From contig CM066922.1 in the NCBI GenBank assembly GCA_033964015.1, positions 24,104,507 to 24,168,506 of the forward strand: a stretch of 64,000 nt of DNA, in the 5' to 3' direction. Numbering within the stretch: position 1 is the stretch's first letter; each line of letters starts with the position of its first letter. This document shows positions 35,455-48,102 of the stretch, piece after piece. This DNA is from Scolanthus callimorphus. Its lineage: Eukaryota; Cnidaria; Anthozoa; Actiniaria; Edwardsiidae. The position numbers and the translations under genes are program-made. The notes beneath the pieces are model-generated. The model was not told the origin of the DNA. It ran no database searches and was given only the letters and a program-made list of their open reading frames with translations.

Positions 35455-35945
35455 TAATTTCCAACCGACTAATTTGGTAAAAATCTGAGCAAAAACCTTC
35501 AAACTCGACCAGACTGTGATCTGGTGGATGGAAATTTCCAACCGACTAATTTGGTAAAATCTGAGCGAAAGCCTATGAATCCAACCAAGAATTTGATCTG
35601 GCGGATGGAAATTTCCAACCGACTAATTTGGTAAAATCTAAGGCAGGAACTTTTAAACTCGACCAAACTGTGATCTGGCGGATGGAAATTTCCAACCGAC
35701 TAATTTGGTAAAATCTGAGCGAAAACCTATGAATCTAACCAAGAATTTGATCTGGCGGATGGAAATTTCCAACCGACTAAATAGGTAAAAATCTGAGCAA
35801 AAACCTTGAAACTCGACCAGACTGTAATCTGGCGGATGGAAATTTCCAACCGACTAATTTGGTAAAAGCTGAGCAAAAACCTTTGAATCCAACCAAGACT
35901 GTGATCTGGCGGTTGGAAATTTCCAACCAGCTAACTTGGTGAAAT
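35455..35945. repeat. TGGAAATTTCCA satellite, array C (7 units)
   Basis: Seven units of about 76 bp alternating between two subtypes (ACTCGACCAGACTG and CCAACCAAGAATTTG), a weak two-unit higher-order pattern. The last unit has GGTTGGAAATTTCCAACC, a perfect 18-bp palindrome. Confidence 0.92.
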
Positions 35946-38582
35946 TTTATAATCTAGCGGGATTTTCAAATTTAGCACTGCTTGTATGTAGATGGCAACG
36001 AAACATACGCTGTTTGTTACCTTTTACCAATTCAATAATAAAATAAATAAAACTCGAAATTATAGTTTGTTTCGTACCAAAAACATGCCGATTGGAAAAA
36101 AGATCGTTCGTAATTTTGTATTTCTTCCAAAATATTTCTACTTCAGAATATCGCACATTAAAAAAGAACGTGTTGAAATTCAGACTGCAAGATCCGGAAA
36201 AAAGACGATGTTTTGCAATAGTAACGATTTCATTTTTTATCCTATCAGTTTACCCTGATATTTCGGGGCCTTCAAGTAGAAAGATATCATAGCTTTGGGT
36301 TGAAAAAATAAAAGTTGACCCGTTGTTCTGCACATAGATTTTGCTGGAAAACTCCAACCACTTACAAATCAAAATGAGCATCATTCAGTATACATTATAC
36401 TTTGACTGACCTGTTACTAGTATAAATGAAAAAACTACAATATGTCATGGTGACCAAACAAACATGTTGATTAGTGTGTGTGTGTCATAACCTTAGAAAA
36501 TGTCTGGACAAGCTTCACCATCTATATCCCCCCCCCCCCCCCCCCTCAGGTACCCTATCTTCAGATGGCCCCTTAAGGTGCTGGATTTGAATCACCTATT
36601 CCTGGAATTAAATTTATTTGACTACAATGATTTACAAACCCGGATTTTGTATCTAGCCAAGCAACGATTTTAAAATACCCAACCTGAAGGCTGTGAAGGG
36701 TACCCACTCTGGAGATGCAAGCTCCATTTTCACCCTTCCTTGGGATTCAATGATTGATTATGTCCAAGAAAATATTGGAACACCATATTGATCAACAATT
36801 TATTATGCTATTTATTACTAGCGGAGTATTCCGACAAGTTCTGTAAACTGCAATCCAATTTAGAGAAAATTGGGCAGTTCACAAAATTAGGAAAACTTCC
36901 ACCTGTTGAAAATATTGGATTTTTAGGTGGCAATATAACTTTTACAAGATGTTCTACTGAGCACCAAACTATATCTGTAGTGAAAATTCTTGAGTAGTGT
37001 CTACTTCCCAGAAAGGGAACTCTTTAGGAATAGTTCTCTCTTAGGTATAGTTCTACTTCTGAAAAACAATCGATGAAATGCTGTAGTGCTTATCTAACAT
37101 GTTAATGGCATTATCCCTTTGTGAAATGGGTATATAAATGAACACCAACACCGACCAACACCTTCTGAACCTGCAACAAACAATGTACAGAATGTTACTT
37201 CTGAATTACTTACTCTCCATTATATCTTTTATTATGCTTCTAAACATATTTCCTTATATTATTTTAATGCAGAGTAACTCAGAGAAGTGAAATGAAATTG
37301 GCATATTACAGTCAAACTGGTTTTTCTCTTCACATTGATGGCCAACTTGTCCAGTATCAAATTTCTGTTGTCACGAGCAACTTTCATGCCACATGTCTCA
37401 GCACTAGAGAAGCAGGCCTAGTTGGGCAAATCAGAAACAAAATGTTTCAAGTTCTGGTACAATACCTTGAAGGCAGATACAAAATATTTGTTTGCAACTT
37501 GATCCGAGCAAGTTGTCCATCAGTGTTGCTAGGCAATATTTCAAAATTGCAGTCAACAGTCAACAGTCAACTTACTAACATACTAAAAGTTATCCAAAAT
37601 TACTGCCGTGGAACATGCTCAAATCGGGGGTAGAATTTCTTCGAGAATCCACCACAGGATACCCGCGTCTACTTTTATCGAAAACAAATAAAAATTACGA
37701 AAACCCTGTATCGTTTAAACCATTCTACTTCAAAATGAAACAGCTAACTATTTACTAAACAAAGATGCAAAATAAATATGAAAGAATCTCTATTTAAGAT
37801 AATTTAACCGGAATTTCGTACTTCCAGAACCCCTAGCTACATCAAGGAACGCCTGACTGTTTTCTCCTCGCTGTATTTTGCGAATTAAGTAAAATAGCAA
37901 ACAGAATTTAGTGGTTTAAAAAATTGAAATCCACAAAAAATAACATAAGATTGCCTTGGTGAAGTATCTAATGATGATTCGTGGAAAATATTGCTAATTT
38001 TGATTATTTTCCCATGCATTTTTCGTTGCAAATAACGCCTTATGTTGTTATGTCGCTAAGTATGCCCGGCCAAAACTTAGAAGACCTTTTGGCTATTCTG
38101 CTCACATCTCGTTTGATTTTTTTTTTTTTTTTTGCAATTTGTCCGTACAATTAAACTAGCGCTGTCTGGAAATGAGAAAAGGCAAGCGATGATGTTTTAT
38201 TGAGATCATTACCGTTCCTCATTTAACACTGCTGGCTGTCGTTTCGCGTGAAAAAAGGCTGATTAACTTCCTCTTGAAGCCCCAGAAAAACGGAAACAGC
38301 GTGAATGCATAGTGGGAGCTTAAGAAGCTTAAGAACACAGTTTTTTTCCGTGGGCAGCCCGCGAAATATGATTAGGGCCGTAGCAAGCCTCCAAAAACTG
38401 TGGAGGCACAACATATAAAAAACCCGAGGTAGTTTTTATGGAAAGTTTAGACTTAGATAGTTTAAACTCCGAAAATTTAGAGCCCAGCATGTGAAATTAC
38501 CGCATATTTGGGGGAACTTTAAATGCAGGGTGCAAAATCCGGAGTCTTAAGGATTGTTTGGGGAAAAACTGAGGGGCACGTG

Positions 38583-38616
<34 letters not shown>

Positions 38617-39061
38617 GAGCGCTACGGCCCTGATGATGGCCCCTAAGAGCGCTACGGCCCTGATGATGGCCGAAAACGTGGCTCTGGTATATTTTCATTG
38701 CCAACAATGCATTTCAAAAAGTGTTTGTGGCTACAAAGACGGTCCTTCTAAAAAGGAGCGCGCCCATCGGAGGAGATCCAGTGTCTGCGGTCCGAGGGCC
38801 AATTTTTGAATGTTACATGGTACGGAATAAATATTCAGTCGTAGTGGTCAAGCAGGGCGGGCTTTTTGAAGACAGGCAAGCTACGTGTCTTCACAGCCTA
38901 TCCTCTGGTAGAAAGGTTCCAGTCCCATAATGTCCTTGACATAAATGAGTACACGTGATAATTGGTTTTAGATAGTGAAAACTTCTGTGTGTCGGCTAAG
39001 TCGTTGTGTCGGGACAGGCCTTAAACCAGAACACCTCCCTCCGACATCTTCCGCGGCTGGT
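35946..39061. other. Unassigned; homopolymer runs and orphan frames
   Basis: C18 at 36528-36545 and C29 at 38585-38613, the latter followed by a 29-bp direct duplication (CCCTAAGAGCGCTACGGCCC...). An open frame at 37292-37633 (113 residues, starting MKLAYYSQTGFSLHIDG) follows a plausible acceptor TTTTAATGCAG but shows no known domain. Confidence 0.4.
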
Positions 39062-39243
39062 TAGAGCAGATTTCGTATGACTGTGAAAAGTACCGTGACA
39101 CGACACGGTACGGTCGCGGTGGCGGTACCGAACCTGGCCTGCTGTAGATGCCGAACGAAACCGCGTAGTCGCGGTACGACCACGGTCGCGGCGCGGTACA
39201 ACGGTGTCACGGCACTTTTCACAGTCATACGAAATCTGCTCTA
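39062..39243. mobile_element. 182-bp hairpin MITE with ~40-bp inverted ends
   Basis: TAGAGCAGATTTCGTATGAC (then TGTGAAAAGTACCGTGACAC) at 39062-39101 is mirrored by GTGTCACGGCACTTTTCACA (then GTCATACGAAATCTGCTCTA) at 39204-39243, nearly perfect. The outer TA may be the target duplication. The GC-rich centre has more internal pairing (ACGGTACGGTCGCGG). Non-coding. Confidence 0.88.
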
Positions 39244-41220
39244 TCATCGCCTCCCAGTACCGCCAGATACAGCATTGGAAAGGCATCGCGCTCCTCCACA
39301 AGACTGGGGATGGAGTCTATGCTGATGGTATACTACCGCAGAGAACAGACTTACCAGCAGCACACGCATCATTACTCGTGATTTTCAGGTGACGTTGCAA
39401 ATATTATACGACTGTGACGTCATTTTACCATACGAGGCCACAGTTTAGTTCAGATATGGACCGTATTTATACGTCAGAAGCCGTATTGCACGTTTGAAAA
39501 GACGTATTACGAACCTGTCACGAAGCGGTTTTGCGCGCACAGTTGAATGACTTCCCGATTAGTCTCATAACAGTGAAAAATGCACTAGCACACAGGGGAA
39601 AGTTTCATTGTTTGAAAGCCACCCTCATGGCAACCAGGTAGGACTGCTGGCCATAGCAAGATATGAACAAATACATCATATGCAACAAAGTGATGAAAAA
39701 CCAGCTTACAACAAACAAGTTTAATAATATTTTCTCCGATTTTGCCAGCTAATTCAATATGACAGGATGATAATATCATTAGTGAGGCTCAACATGATAG
39801 GAATACTTGTGTGATACTCTTCCTAGATTTTTCACAATAATATATTAATAAATATTCATTAGCAAAGAAATTTTAGGCATAATTTAGCAGGCAATATTCT
39901 CGAAAATATGCCACCGATCACTATGAAATAAAAAGTAATACTTAGTAATAAGTTCGATACGCGTTATGAACTTTCAACACGATTGTCGAGTGTGAAATTC
40001 ATTTAGAATTTTACCAGAGACGAAACCGAGTAAAAGTGTGGTTATACTTTCAAGAAATAATCAGAAAACTTTCTCCGATTTTGGGGCTAATAAAACCCAC
40101 AAAGAACAAACAAGGAAAGGACGATAAAACTAGTCCAAATGTCCGAACTGTGATACTCTTTCTACGATTACGGGAAATTCACTGTCAATTAAGTCTAAAA
40201 CGAGGTTTTCACACATAATATCGTAATATTTTCGAGCTGGATCGCTGAAAGAGAACAACCGATTTACATTTTTGTATGTTATGAACAAACTATAGAACTA
40301 AAACTTACCATAAGACAGGGTTTCGGAGCAGTAGCCTTCGTTGCATAGCAGATATCCACATCGATAAAACCCAAGCAAACGACAACATGCTGGTTTCAGT
40401 CCCGTAAGTGAGTAGCAACTTTGCATGTTTGTTCGGTAAGTTAGAAGTGAAACTGTGTTCTTTCACTCGCGGATTCCAGCCACAATTACAGACCAAAAGC
40501 CCATTTAGCTATTTCTTAGATTCTTCGGTGAAGTTAATCCTTACACGGTGCACAACTGGCGCATGTTTCGACACACTCGGTAATATTTCTCCGCCATTGA
40601 TAACCAAACAAGACAAGTTCTTAAGATGCAATGCGCATGCGCGGCAGAATACTCCTCTATTCCGCAGTGGAAAACAGATGGGTATTCATTGATTTAAGCA
40701 GTGCTAATTGCTTTGTGTGATGTAGCTTCGGTAGATAATAAACTTGTCAATCAAATGGAGCACCCAGCATTTTCGATGTATAAAAACTTCTTTCTTCTTT
40801 CTACGACCTTCTACGACGTACATGGATTTCCTTTCTGGTCAACATTTAGCGTTGTTAGTGGCTAAGTGAATGAATATTAATATTGTGCGTTGGCAGAGGA
40901 GTATTGCCAGTCTGCCGAAACTTTTATCTTTCCTTATTAGTAACAGAAGTCTCCGGGATGCTTGAGATGTTTTTTATAGCACACCGCAAGGGAAGTCAAA
41001 CAATTCGCTACTCAACCCTTAGATAACAAAGCACAAAATGATAATAAGCGGTTCGACCAGCTTGAACAATAATTGTAGATGATCCTGCTCAAGTCCGAAT
41101 AATGCGTAGAGCATGTTTTGCAACCATAGTGTGTATTTTTAAAATGGAGCAAAAAAGATAACCCATTTACGGATCGAGAGCCTTAAAAACCGCACCCTTT
41201 TCCGCGGCTTTAGTTATTTG
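39244..41220. other. Unassigned intergenic sequence
   Basis: No recognisable gene, RNA or repeat array. Small frames on both strands lack domains. Confidence 0.4.
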
Positions 41221-41221
41221 T

Positions 41222-42630
41222 GATTGAGGTTTGCGAAATGCGAGTAACACTATACTTGCATTTCATGCCAGTCAAGTGCACGATTTTTTTATTTTTGTTT
41301 TAGGCTTTTTGGGTAAAATATGGCATTTAAGTGTTACAGCAAAAATGTTTACGAACCTTCAACGTTGTTTTAGGTTTGCGAACTTTATGCGAGTAACACT
41401 ATAACGTGCATTTCATGCCAGTCAAGTGCACGATTTTTTTCATTTATGTTTCAGGCTTTTTGGGTAATATATGTGCATTTTAGTGTTACAGCAAAAATGT
41501 TTACGAACCTTCAACGTTGTTTTAGGTTTGCGAACTTTATGCGAGTAACATATAACGTGCATTTCATGCCAGTCAAGTGCACGATTTTTTTTATTTTTGT
41601 TTTAGGCTTTTGGGGTAAAATATGTGCATTTTAGTGTTACAGCAAAAATGTTTACGAACCTTCAACGTTGTTTTAGGTTTACGAACTTTATGCGAGTAAC
41701 ACTATACTTGCATTTCACTGCCAGTCAAGTGCACGATTTTTTTATTTTTGTTTAAATAGGCTTTTTGGGTAAAATATGTGCATTTTAGTGTTACAGCAAA
41801 AATGTTTACGAACCTTCAACGTTGTTTTAGGTTTGCGAACTTTATGCGAGTAACACTATACTTGCATTTCATGCCAGTCAAGTGCACGATTTTTTTTATT
41901 TTTGTTTTAAGCTTTTGGGGTAAAATATGTGCATTTTAGTGTTACAGCAAAAATGTTTACGAACCTTCAACGTTGTTTTAGGTTTGCGAACTTTATGCGA
42001 GTAACACTATACTTGCATTTCATGCCAGTCAAGTGCGCGATTTTTTTATTTTTGTTTAGGCCTGGGTAAAATATGTGCATTTTAGTGTTACAGTAAAAAT
42101 GTTTACGAACCTTCAACGTTGTTTTAGGTTTGCGAACTTTATGCGAGTAACACTATACTTGCATTTCATGCCACTCAAGTGCACGATTTTTTATATTTTT
42201 GTTTTAGGGTAAAATATGTGCATTTTAGTGTTACAGCAAAAATGTTTACGAACCTTCAACGTTGTTTTAGGTTTGCGAACTTTATGCGAGTAACACTATA
42301 CTTGCATTTCATGCCACTCAGGTGCACGATTTTTTAAATTTTTGTTTTACTTTTTGGGTAAAATATGTGCATTTTAGTGTTACAGCAAAATTGTTTACGA
42401 ACCATCAACGTTGTTTTAGGTTTGCGAACTTTATGCGAGTAACACTATACTTGCATTTCATGCCACTCAAGTGCACGAGTTTTTTGATTTTTGTTCTACT
42501 TTTTGGGTAAAATATGTGCATTTTAGTGTTACAACGTACGTTGTTTTAGGTTTGCGAACTTTATGCGAGTAACACTATACTTGCACTTCACGCCACTCAA
42601 GTGCATGATTTTGATTTTGTAAAATGTGCA
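41222..42630. repeat. ~150-bp satellite array (about 10 units)
   Basis: GCATTTCATGCC recurs near 41259, 41409, 41560, 41711, 41865, 42015, 42160, 42305 and 42447, with a variant at 42585. Units contain GCGAACTTTATGCGAGTAAC, TCAAGTGCACGATTTTTT, GTAAAATATGTGCATTTTAG and TTTACGAACCTTCAACGTTG. Length differences come mainly from T runs and small losses, and units shorten toward the right. Short + frames inside are artefacts. Confidence 0.93.
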
Positions 42631-43125
42631 TTTAATTTAAGTAGTCTAGTCACGTGTCTATTTCACTTAATAAATGATTTGATATCGATAACATAGCTTT
42701 TTAGGGGGGGGGGGGGGGGAGCAAAACAAATATCGAAGCTACCTCTGTATATACCAGCCAGTTTGAGTTGTACTTTTAAAAATCCTGGGTTTCGTTGGTC
42801 AAGATTGTGCGAACTACTCATTAAACCAAGTTTCATCCCATGTCTTCCCTGCTAGCAGAGGCCTCTTGTGATCCCATGTCATTTTCTATTAATAAATGTG
42901 GTTAGTAGTTTGTTCTCACGAGTGGTATTTGTATTCGTTCAATTTAGCAAATTCTTCCAACAGGTGTATGGAAGTAGAATTGTTTTCCCCCATCTTTATT
43001 ATACCGAGCTCAATACAGGTTGCTTATTTGAGAATTGGAAACAGAGCATCGCATTGTAGCAGTTCTATAGTTTCGATTCGCAAATCCCAATGCAACGTTT
43101 AATTTTTGCTGGCTGCTGGCCTTCT
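42631..43125. other. Unassigned; G-run
   Basis: A run of about 15 Gs near 42704-42719. No gene recognised. Confidence 0.4.
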
Positions 43126-43129
43126 TGAG

Positions 43130-44376
43130 ATATGAATTTTTTTCTTTCTTCCTGGAATAAAAGGTATAGCGTACGTCCGTCCGGCGTCCGTCCGTCCGTC
43201 CGTCCGCCGTACGCGGAAACTCATGGGAACCCTGTGGTATACTAAGAAAAAAAATATTTCTCTTCAAGGGAACATGCTAAGACAACCAAACTTGGGGTAC
43301 CTTCTCTGTGCTACCAGGGGGGTGCTGTAACGTGATCACGTGACGTGACGTCATCGATGACGTCATAAAAGAGAATAATAATATATCTCTGGAAGGGATG
43401 AACCTTAGACAACAAACTTGGGTGAAGTTATCTAAGTGGCAAGAGGGGTGCAACTGTATGGTCACGATTTATTATGACGTCATCGATGACGTCATCATAG
43501 GAGAAAAAGATCATATCTCAGGAAGGGATAAACCTCAGACAACCAAACTTAGGTGAAGTTGTGTTAGTGGCAAGGGGGGTGCAACTGTATGGTCACGTGG
43601 TATGACGTCATCGATGACGTCATCAAAGGAGAAAAAGAACATATATCGGGAAGGGATAAACCTCAGACAACCAAACTTGGGTGAAGTTATCTAAGTGGCA
43701 ATTGAGTTGCTACTGTATGGTCACGTGGTATGACGTCATCGGTGACGTCATCATAGCAGAAAAAGCACATATCTCAGGAAGGGATAAACCTCAGACAATC
43801 AAACTTGGGTGAAGTTGTGTTAGTGGCAAGGGGGTGCAACTGTATGGTCACGTGGTATGACGCCATTGATGACGTCATCAAAGGAGAAAAAGAACATATC
43901 TCAGGAAGGGATAAACCTCAGGCCAAACTTGGGTGAAGTTATCTAAGTGGCAAGGGGGGTGCTACTGTATGGTCACGTGGTATGACGTCATCGATGACGT
44001 CATCATAGGAGAAAAAGCACATATCTCAGGAAGGGATAAACCTCAGACAACCAAACTTGGGTGAAGTTGTGTTAGTGGCAAGGGGGTGCAAAGGAGAAAA
44101 AGAACATATCTCAGGAAGGGATAAACCTCAGAAAACCAAACTTGGGTGAAGTTATCTAAGTGGCAAGGGGGGTGCTACTGTATGGTCACGTGGTATGACG
44201 TCATCGATGACGTCATCATAGGAGAAAAAGCACATATCTCAGGAAGGGATAAACCTCAGACAACCAAACTTGGGTGAAGTTGTGTTAGTGGCAAGGGGGT
44301 GCAACTGTATGGTCACGTGGTATGACGCCATCGATGACGTCATCAAAGGAGAAAAAGTGGCTAAATCTATATATTA
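43130..44376 (-). mobile_element. CRE/E-box satellite element, copy with array 3
   Basis: Starts with a flank shared with the copies at 49.2 and 54.9 kb (CGTCCGTCCG repeats, then GGGAACCCTGTGGTAT and CTTCAAGGGAACATGCTAAG). It then has about 8 satellite units, with CACGTG at 43337, 43594, 43722, 43849, 43974, 44187 and 44314. It ends at GTGGCTAAATCTATATATTA, the same terminal sequence as at 48103 and 60268. Units match arrays 1 and 2 when read on the minus strand (GTGCACCCCC, CCAAGTTTGGTTG, GAGATATG, TGACGTCATCGATGACGTCA). No protein-coding gene seen, so it is non-autonomous. Confidence 0.85.
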
Positions 44377-44379
44377 TTT

Positions 44380-44740
44380 CACTACAGAACAGAGACCGAT
44401 TAAATGATAGCACGTTTATAGCATGTTCATAGGGCGCAATCTCATAGCATTTCAAGGCAATGCTAACTACAGAAATTTCATAGACATTGAACTTCATAGC
44501 ATGTTCATAGGGTGTATGTCATAGCATTTTCATGGGATTTCAAGGTATTGCTTACTACAGAATTTTCATAGGGATTTCATAGCCATTTCATAGAGATTAA
44601 TTTCATAACATGTTCATAGAATGTATTCATAGCATTTTCATAGGAAAACGTGAATGCAGAAAGATATTGACTTCATAGGAATCCCTATGAACGTAGGCTA
44701 TGAAAACCCTATGATTGGGACACCTTTTCATGGGGTGGAA
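44380..44740. repeat. TTCATAG-rich repeat
   Basis: At least a dozen TTCATAG or TTTCATAG words in one direction, then a short mirrored end (CCTATGAACGTAGGCTATGA near 44694). Probably a small element with sub-terminal repeats, sitting between the satellite element and a LINE tail. Confidence 0.6.
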
Positions 44741-44743
44741 TTT

Positions 44744-45862
44744 CATTACTTACTTACTTACTTAAGCCCTTTAGCTCCAAGTTGGAGCATGGGTCATTGA
44801 CAAAATTCCTCCATTGTCTCCTATTCTGTGCCAGGTGTTCCATCTCCCTCCAATTCAGTCCTAGGTTCTTCATCTCTTTCTCAGTATCCCTCCTCCAGGT
44901 GTTTCTCTCTTGCCTTGAGGATTCCATCGCAGGGCTTGTCTGGTGATACTGCCTGGGGGACGTCTAAGGGTGTGACCCAACCAGGTCCACTTGCGCTTCC
45001 TCACCTGCGTCACGATTGGTAATTGGTTTGCTCTATCCCACAGCTCCTCATTTGTGACCTTGTCTGTCCAGTGTATCTTAAGAATCCTGCGAAGGCAATG
45101 ATTGGTGTATGTTTGTAGTTTCTTCATTGTCTTCACTGTCATTCGCCAGGTCTCCTGCTCCATATAACAAGACTGCCTTGACATTCGAGTTGAAAATGCG
45201 TATCTTAGTTGCTGACGATATTTCGGAAGAGCTCAAGATCTTCTTTAGGGAAGTGAACACACCTCGTGCTTTGTTGATTCTGCTGAAACATCTGCATCTG
45301 TACCTCCACATGTGTCAACAACGCTTCCTAGATAAGTAAAGGACTCTACCTCCTCGATGTCAAATCCGTTAACGCTGATTTCTTGTTGGCAGTGGGGTTA
45401 CTTTTCATGACTTTGGTTTTCTTGTCGCTGATGAGAAGGTCGGCTTTCTTAGATGTTTCTGCCACAAAGGTGGTTTTGCTCTGTATTTGAGAACTTGAAT
45501 GGGATAGCAAGGCGATGTCGTCAGCGTAGTCAAGGTCATCTAGCTGTTGGGTTAGCGCCCATTGTATTCCATTCCTCTGGCCAGATGTAGATGTTTTCAT
45601 TATCCAGTCAATCGCGAGAAGAAATAGGAATGGTGACAGAAGACACCGTTGTCTGACTCCTGATCTCACTTTAAAGCTCTGTGACAGCGACCTTCGTGGG
45701 TAATTCGACAGGTAAATCCATTATAACAGTTCTTGATGATATTGATAAACTTTTGTGGAATGCCGTAAAGTTTTAGTAACTTCCATACAAAAAATTGCGA
45801 TCCACGCTGTCAAAGGCCTTCTGGTAGTCCGAGAAGTTTATACGAAGCTTCTCGCAGTGCTT
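44744..45862 (-). pseudogene. Decayed LINE reverse transcriptase
   Basis: Read on the minus strand from ~45862: FSDYQKAFDSVDR, then (another frame) LYGIPQKFINIIKNCYNGF, then GVRQRCLLSPFLFLLAIDWI, DDLDYADDIALLSHS, KIRIFNSNVKAVLLYGA and HCLRRILKIHWTDKVTNEEL, WTWLGHTLRRPPGS. These are successive RT and C-terminal blocks split over all three frames, so several frameshifts exist. The 5' end is truncated. The 3' end has a tandem TAAG tail (plus-strand ACTTACTTACTTACTTAA near 44752). The family is distinct from the LINE at 1-1449. Confidence 0.88.
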
Positions 45863-45869
45863 TTAAATT

Positions 45870-47616
45870 GCAATTAATCAGTGTGCATGAAAGATACACT
45901 ACAAATATACGCTAACTGTACACACTTACTAGAGCTAGATCATGTCACCGGCCTGTGGGGAAGATTTCCACGACCTTGTAAATAATTCTCTTTCACTTTT
46001 TGAAATAAAATAATTAAAAGCAAGAGCAAGTAAAATGTTCAACATATTATAATGCCTCAGGACTGTTTATTTATGTCATGATGGACGAATGTCCCCGAGG
46101 ATGTGAGCAGGTAGAGTTTTCAATCGACGTCTTCTTCCGATACAAAATTACATGTATTCACTTGCCAGCTTTACATCGGGGTATTTGTTTCACAATTTGC
46201 ACGAGGGCCGGGCAATAATTTTGGCATGATTTGCTCTATAAAGTCGAAAATACATCGTCGCAACCGTTACCGCATATTGCCGCTCGGCGGGGCATAACAG
46301 GGCTACCCCACCTCAAATGTTCACAGGAGAAAGTCAACACCACTCAGGCACTTTAATGCCTGGGTCAAAGGGACCACGCCCTGTTTAGCATTCGATTCGT
46401 TCTTAGTTAACATACGTCCAATTTATCTTTTCAATTCCCTTACAATATTAAAGTCCTCAACGTCCTTGATAATTTAATAAATTACTGTTACCATAGAAAC
46501 AAAAGCCCGACCTTTGACCTCTGTTTCAAACATTTTCGTTTCAAAGCTTGACGAGGAGTGGAAAATGCAAACAAACCTGCAATTAAACTAAATGAAGTAA
46601 TAGGCCATACCTTGAAGTTTATCAGTCCAACTAGATATCGTGCAGAATGTTTTCATTTACGAAGTTATTAGCAGATATCATATTTCAGAATGCCCAAAAA
46701 TAGGTTTCCTGATGAAATGGACATCATATCTAGTTGGACCAGTGATACTTGTCCTAGCATGAATTACATAACATCTTAATATCCTTAAAAAATTTTGCCT
46801 TTCCTTTCCTCGCGAGGCAGTTTTTAAAAGTTCCTTTCTTTGGAGTTCAAAGGTCACATTCCACGTTGCCATGGGGATGTAAACAGGAATTTGTTTACCT
46901 TTTGCCGAACAACAATCCTAAATAAGAAATGAATGTTAAAGATTAAAAGTTCTCAATATAAACCACCCCCTAAGGTTTTTGAGCCGCCATTTTGAAAGCA
47001 ACTGAGACCCAGGCATTAACATAGCTGAGCAACAAAAAACTTCGCCAAAAATGTCTGGACCGTTCCTGTCTATTTTGGGATTGTCAACTCAATTCTTGCA
47101 TCGGGCACTCCCCTCCCCTAATCATGAGATCGTCAGATCGCGAGCATGAAAATACTCAGATAATTCATCTCACTGAAAATTAAAATGGGATGTGGGGAAA
47201 GGGGGGTTGAGATCTGAAGAGGTGGCCCCAAAACGTTTTCTTGGATAAAAATCATTCTTATGCATGTCCAAGCATTTTGACAAAGATCTGGCAGGCAACA
47301 CGATGAAACAGGGGGAGTCAGTTCCTAGGAATGACGAACTTTGACATTAGAACTGTCCGCCAACACTGTTCCCTGGTAACGACCAAGGGCCGACAGAGGT
47401 CTCTTTCTCTCTCTCCTTTTGCCGTGCCATGAGAGACCGCCGTTAACAGGGAACCAACACTGCAGATTATGTGCTATTTTTAGCATCAAAAGTCTTTATT
47501 CACAACTAAAAAGATCGAATTACGATACTAAATTATGTTCACAAACCGGAGATTTACACTGAGAGACACTGGATCTCACAGAGGATCCAGCGTACTTCGA
47601 GCGCATGTCGATCTGT
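45870..47616. other. Unassigned; weak inverted repeat
   Basis: GTCCAACTAGATAT near 46625 and ATATCTAGTTGGAC near 46726 are complements, and similarity extends outward (GACCTTTGA on both sides), suggesting a diverged ~390-bp foldback at about 46489-46875. No gene recognised. Confidence 0.45.
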
Positions 47617-47821
47617 AAGGGAACTGTCATTATTTACCCGGGGGGGGGATGCGTGCTTTTGTCCAAAAGAGCTCCCAAAAGAAATTGGACCCTCCCATTA
47701 AAGGCACCTTTAATAATTGAGGCCCTCCCCTACGAAGTCCTGAAAAAAATGTGACCCTTCCCTCGTTCTTTTTTTAAGTATGAAGTCATTGCTTCCTTTA
47801 GTAATTTTACCGCTTCGATCT

Positions 47822-47957
47822 ATTATAACAATACAGTTGATGTTAGCTGGCGTAAATATGCTTTGGGCCCGACTTAGGCTCACTTTAGCCCGAGCGCAGC
47901 GAGGGCCCAACACATATTTACCCCCAAGAACATCAACTACATTACTATTATTATAAC
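47822..47957. mobile_element. Hairpin MITE, ~136 bp
   Basis: Left arm ATTATAACAATACAGTTGAT... GGCGTAAATATGCTTTGGGCCC pairs with GGGCCCAACACATATTTACC ... CATCAACTACATTACTATTA, with a loop near GACTTAGGCTCACTTTAGCC. Non-coding. Confidence 0.72.
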
Positions 47958-48102
47958 TTTGGAGAGCATTGAGTACAAAAAGCGGGAATTTATGTCACCA
48001 TCATAACGCCGATTGACTCGCGAGGGCTCTAATATATTAAAGCCCGCCAACATGTTCATAACAGACCGGATAATACACCACATGATGTTCGCCAAAGATA
48101 AT

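Noticed and set aside
37292..37633. Single-exon gene of 113 codons
   Set aside because: An acceptor-like site precedes it but no domain, donor or neighbouring exon could be recognised, so it is kept only as a note in the gap entry.
41446..42510. Small proteins in the ~150-bp satellite
   Set aside because: They shift frame from unit to unit and have no start context or domain.
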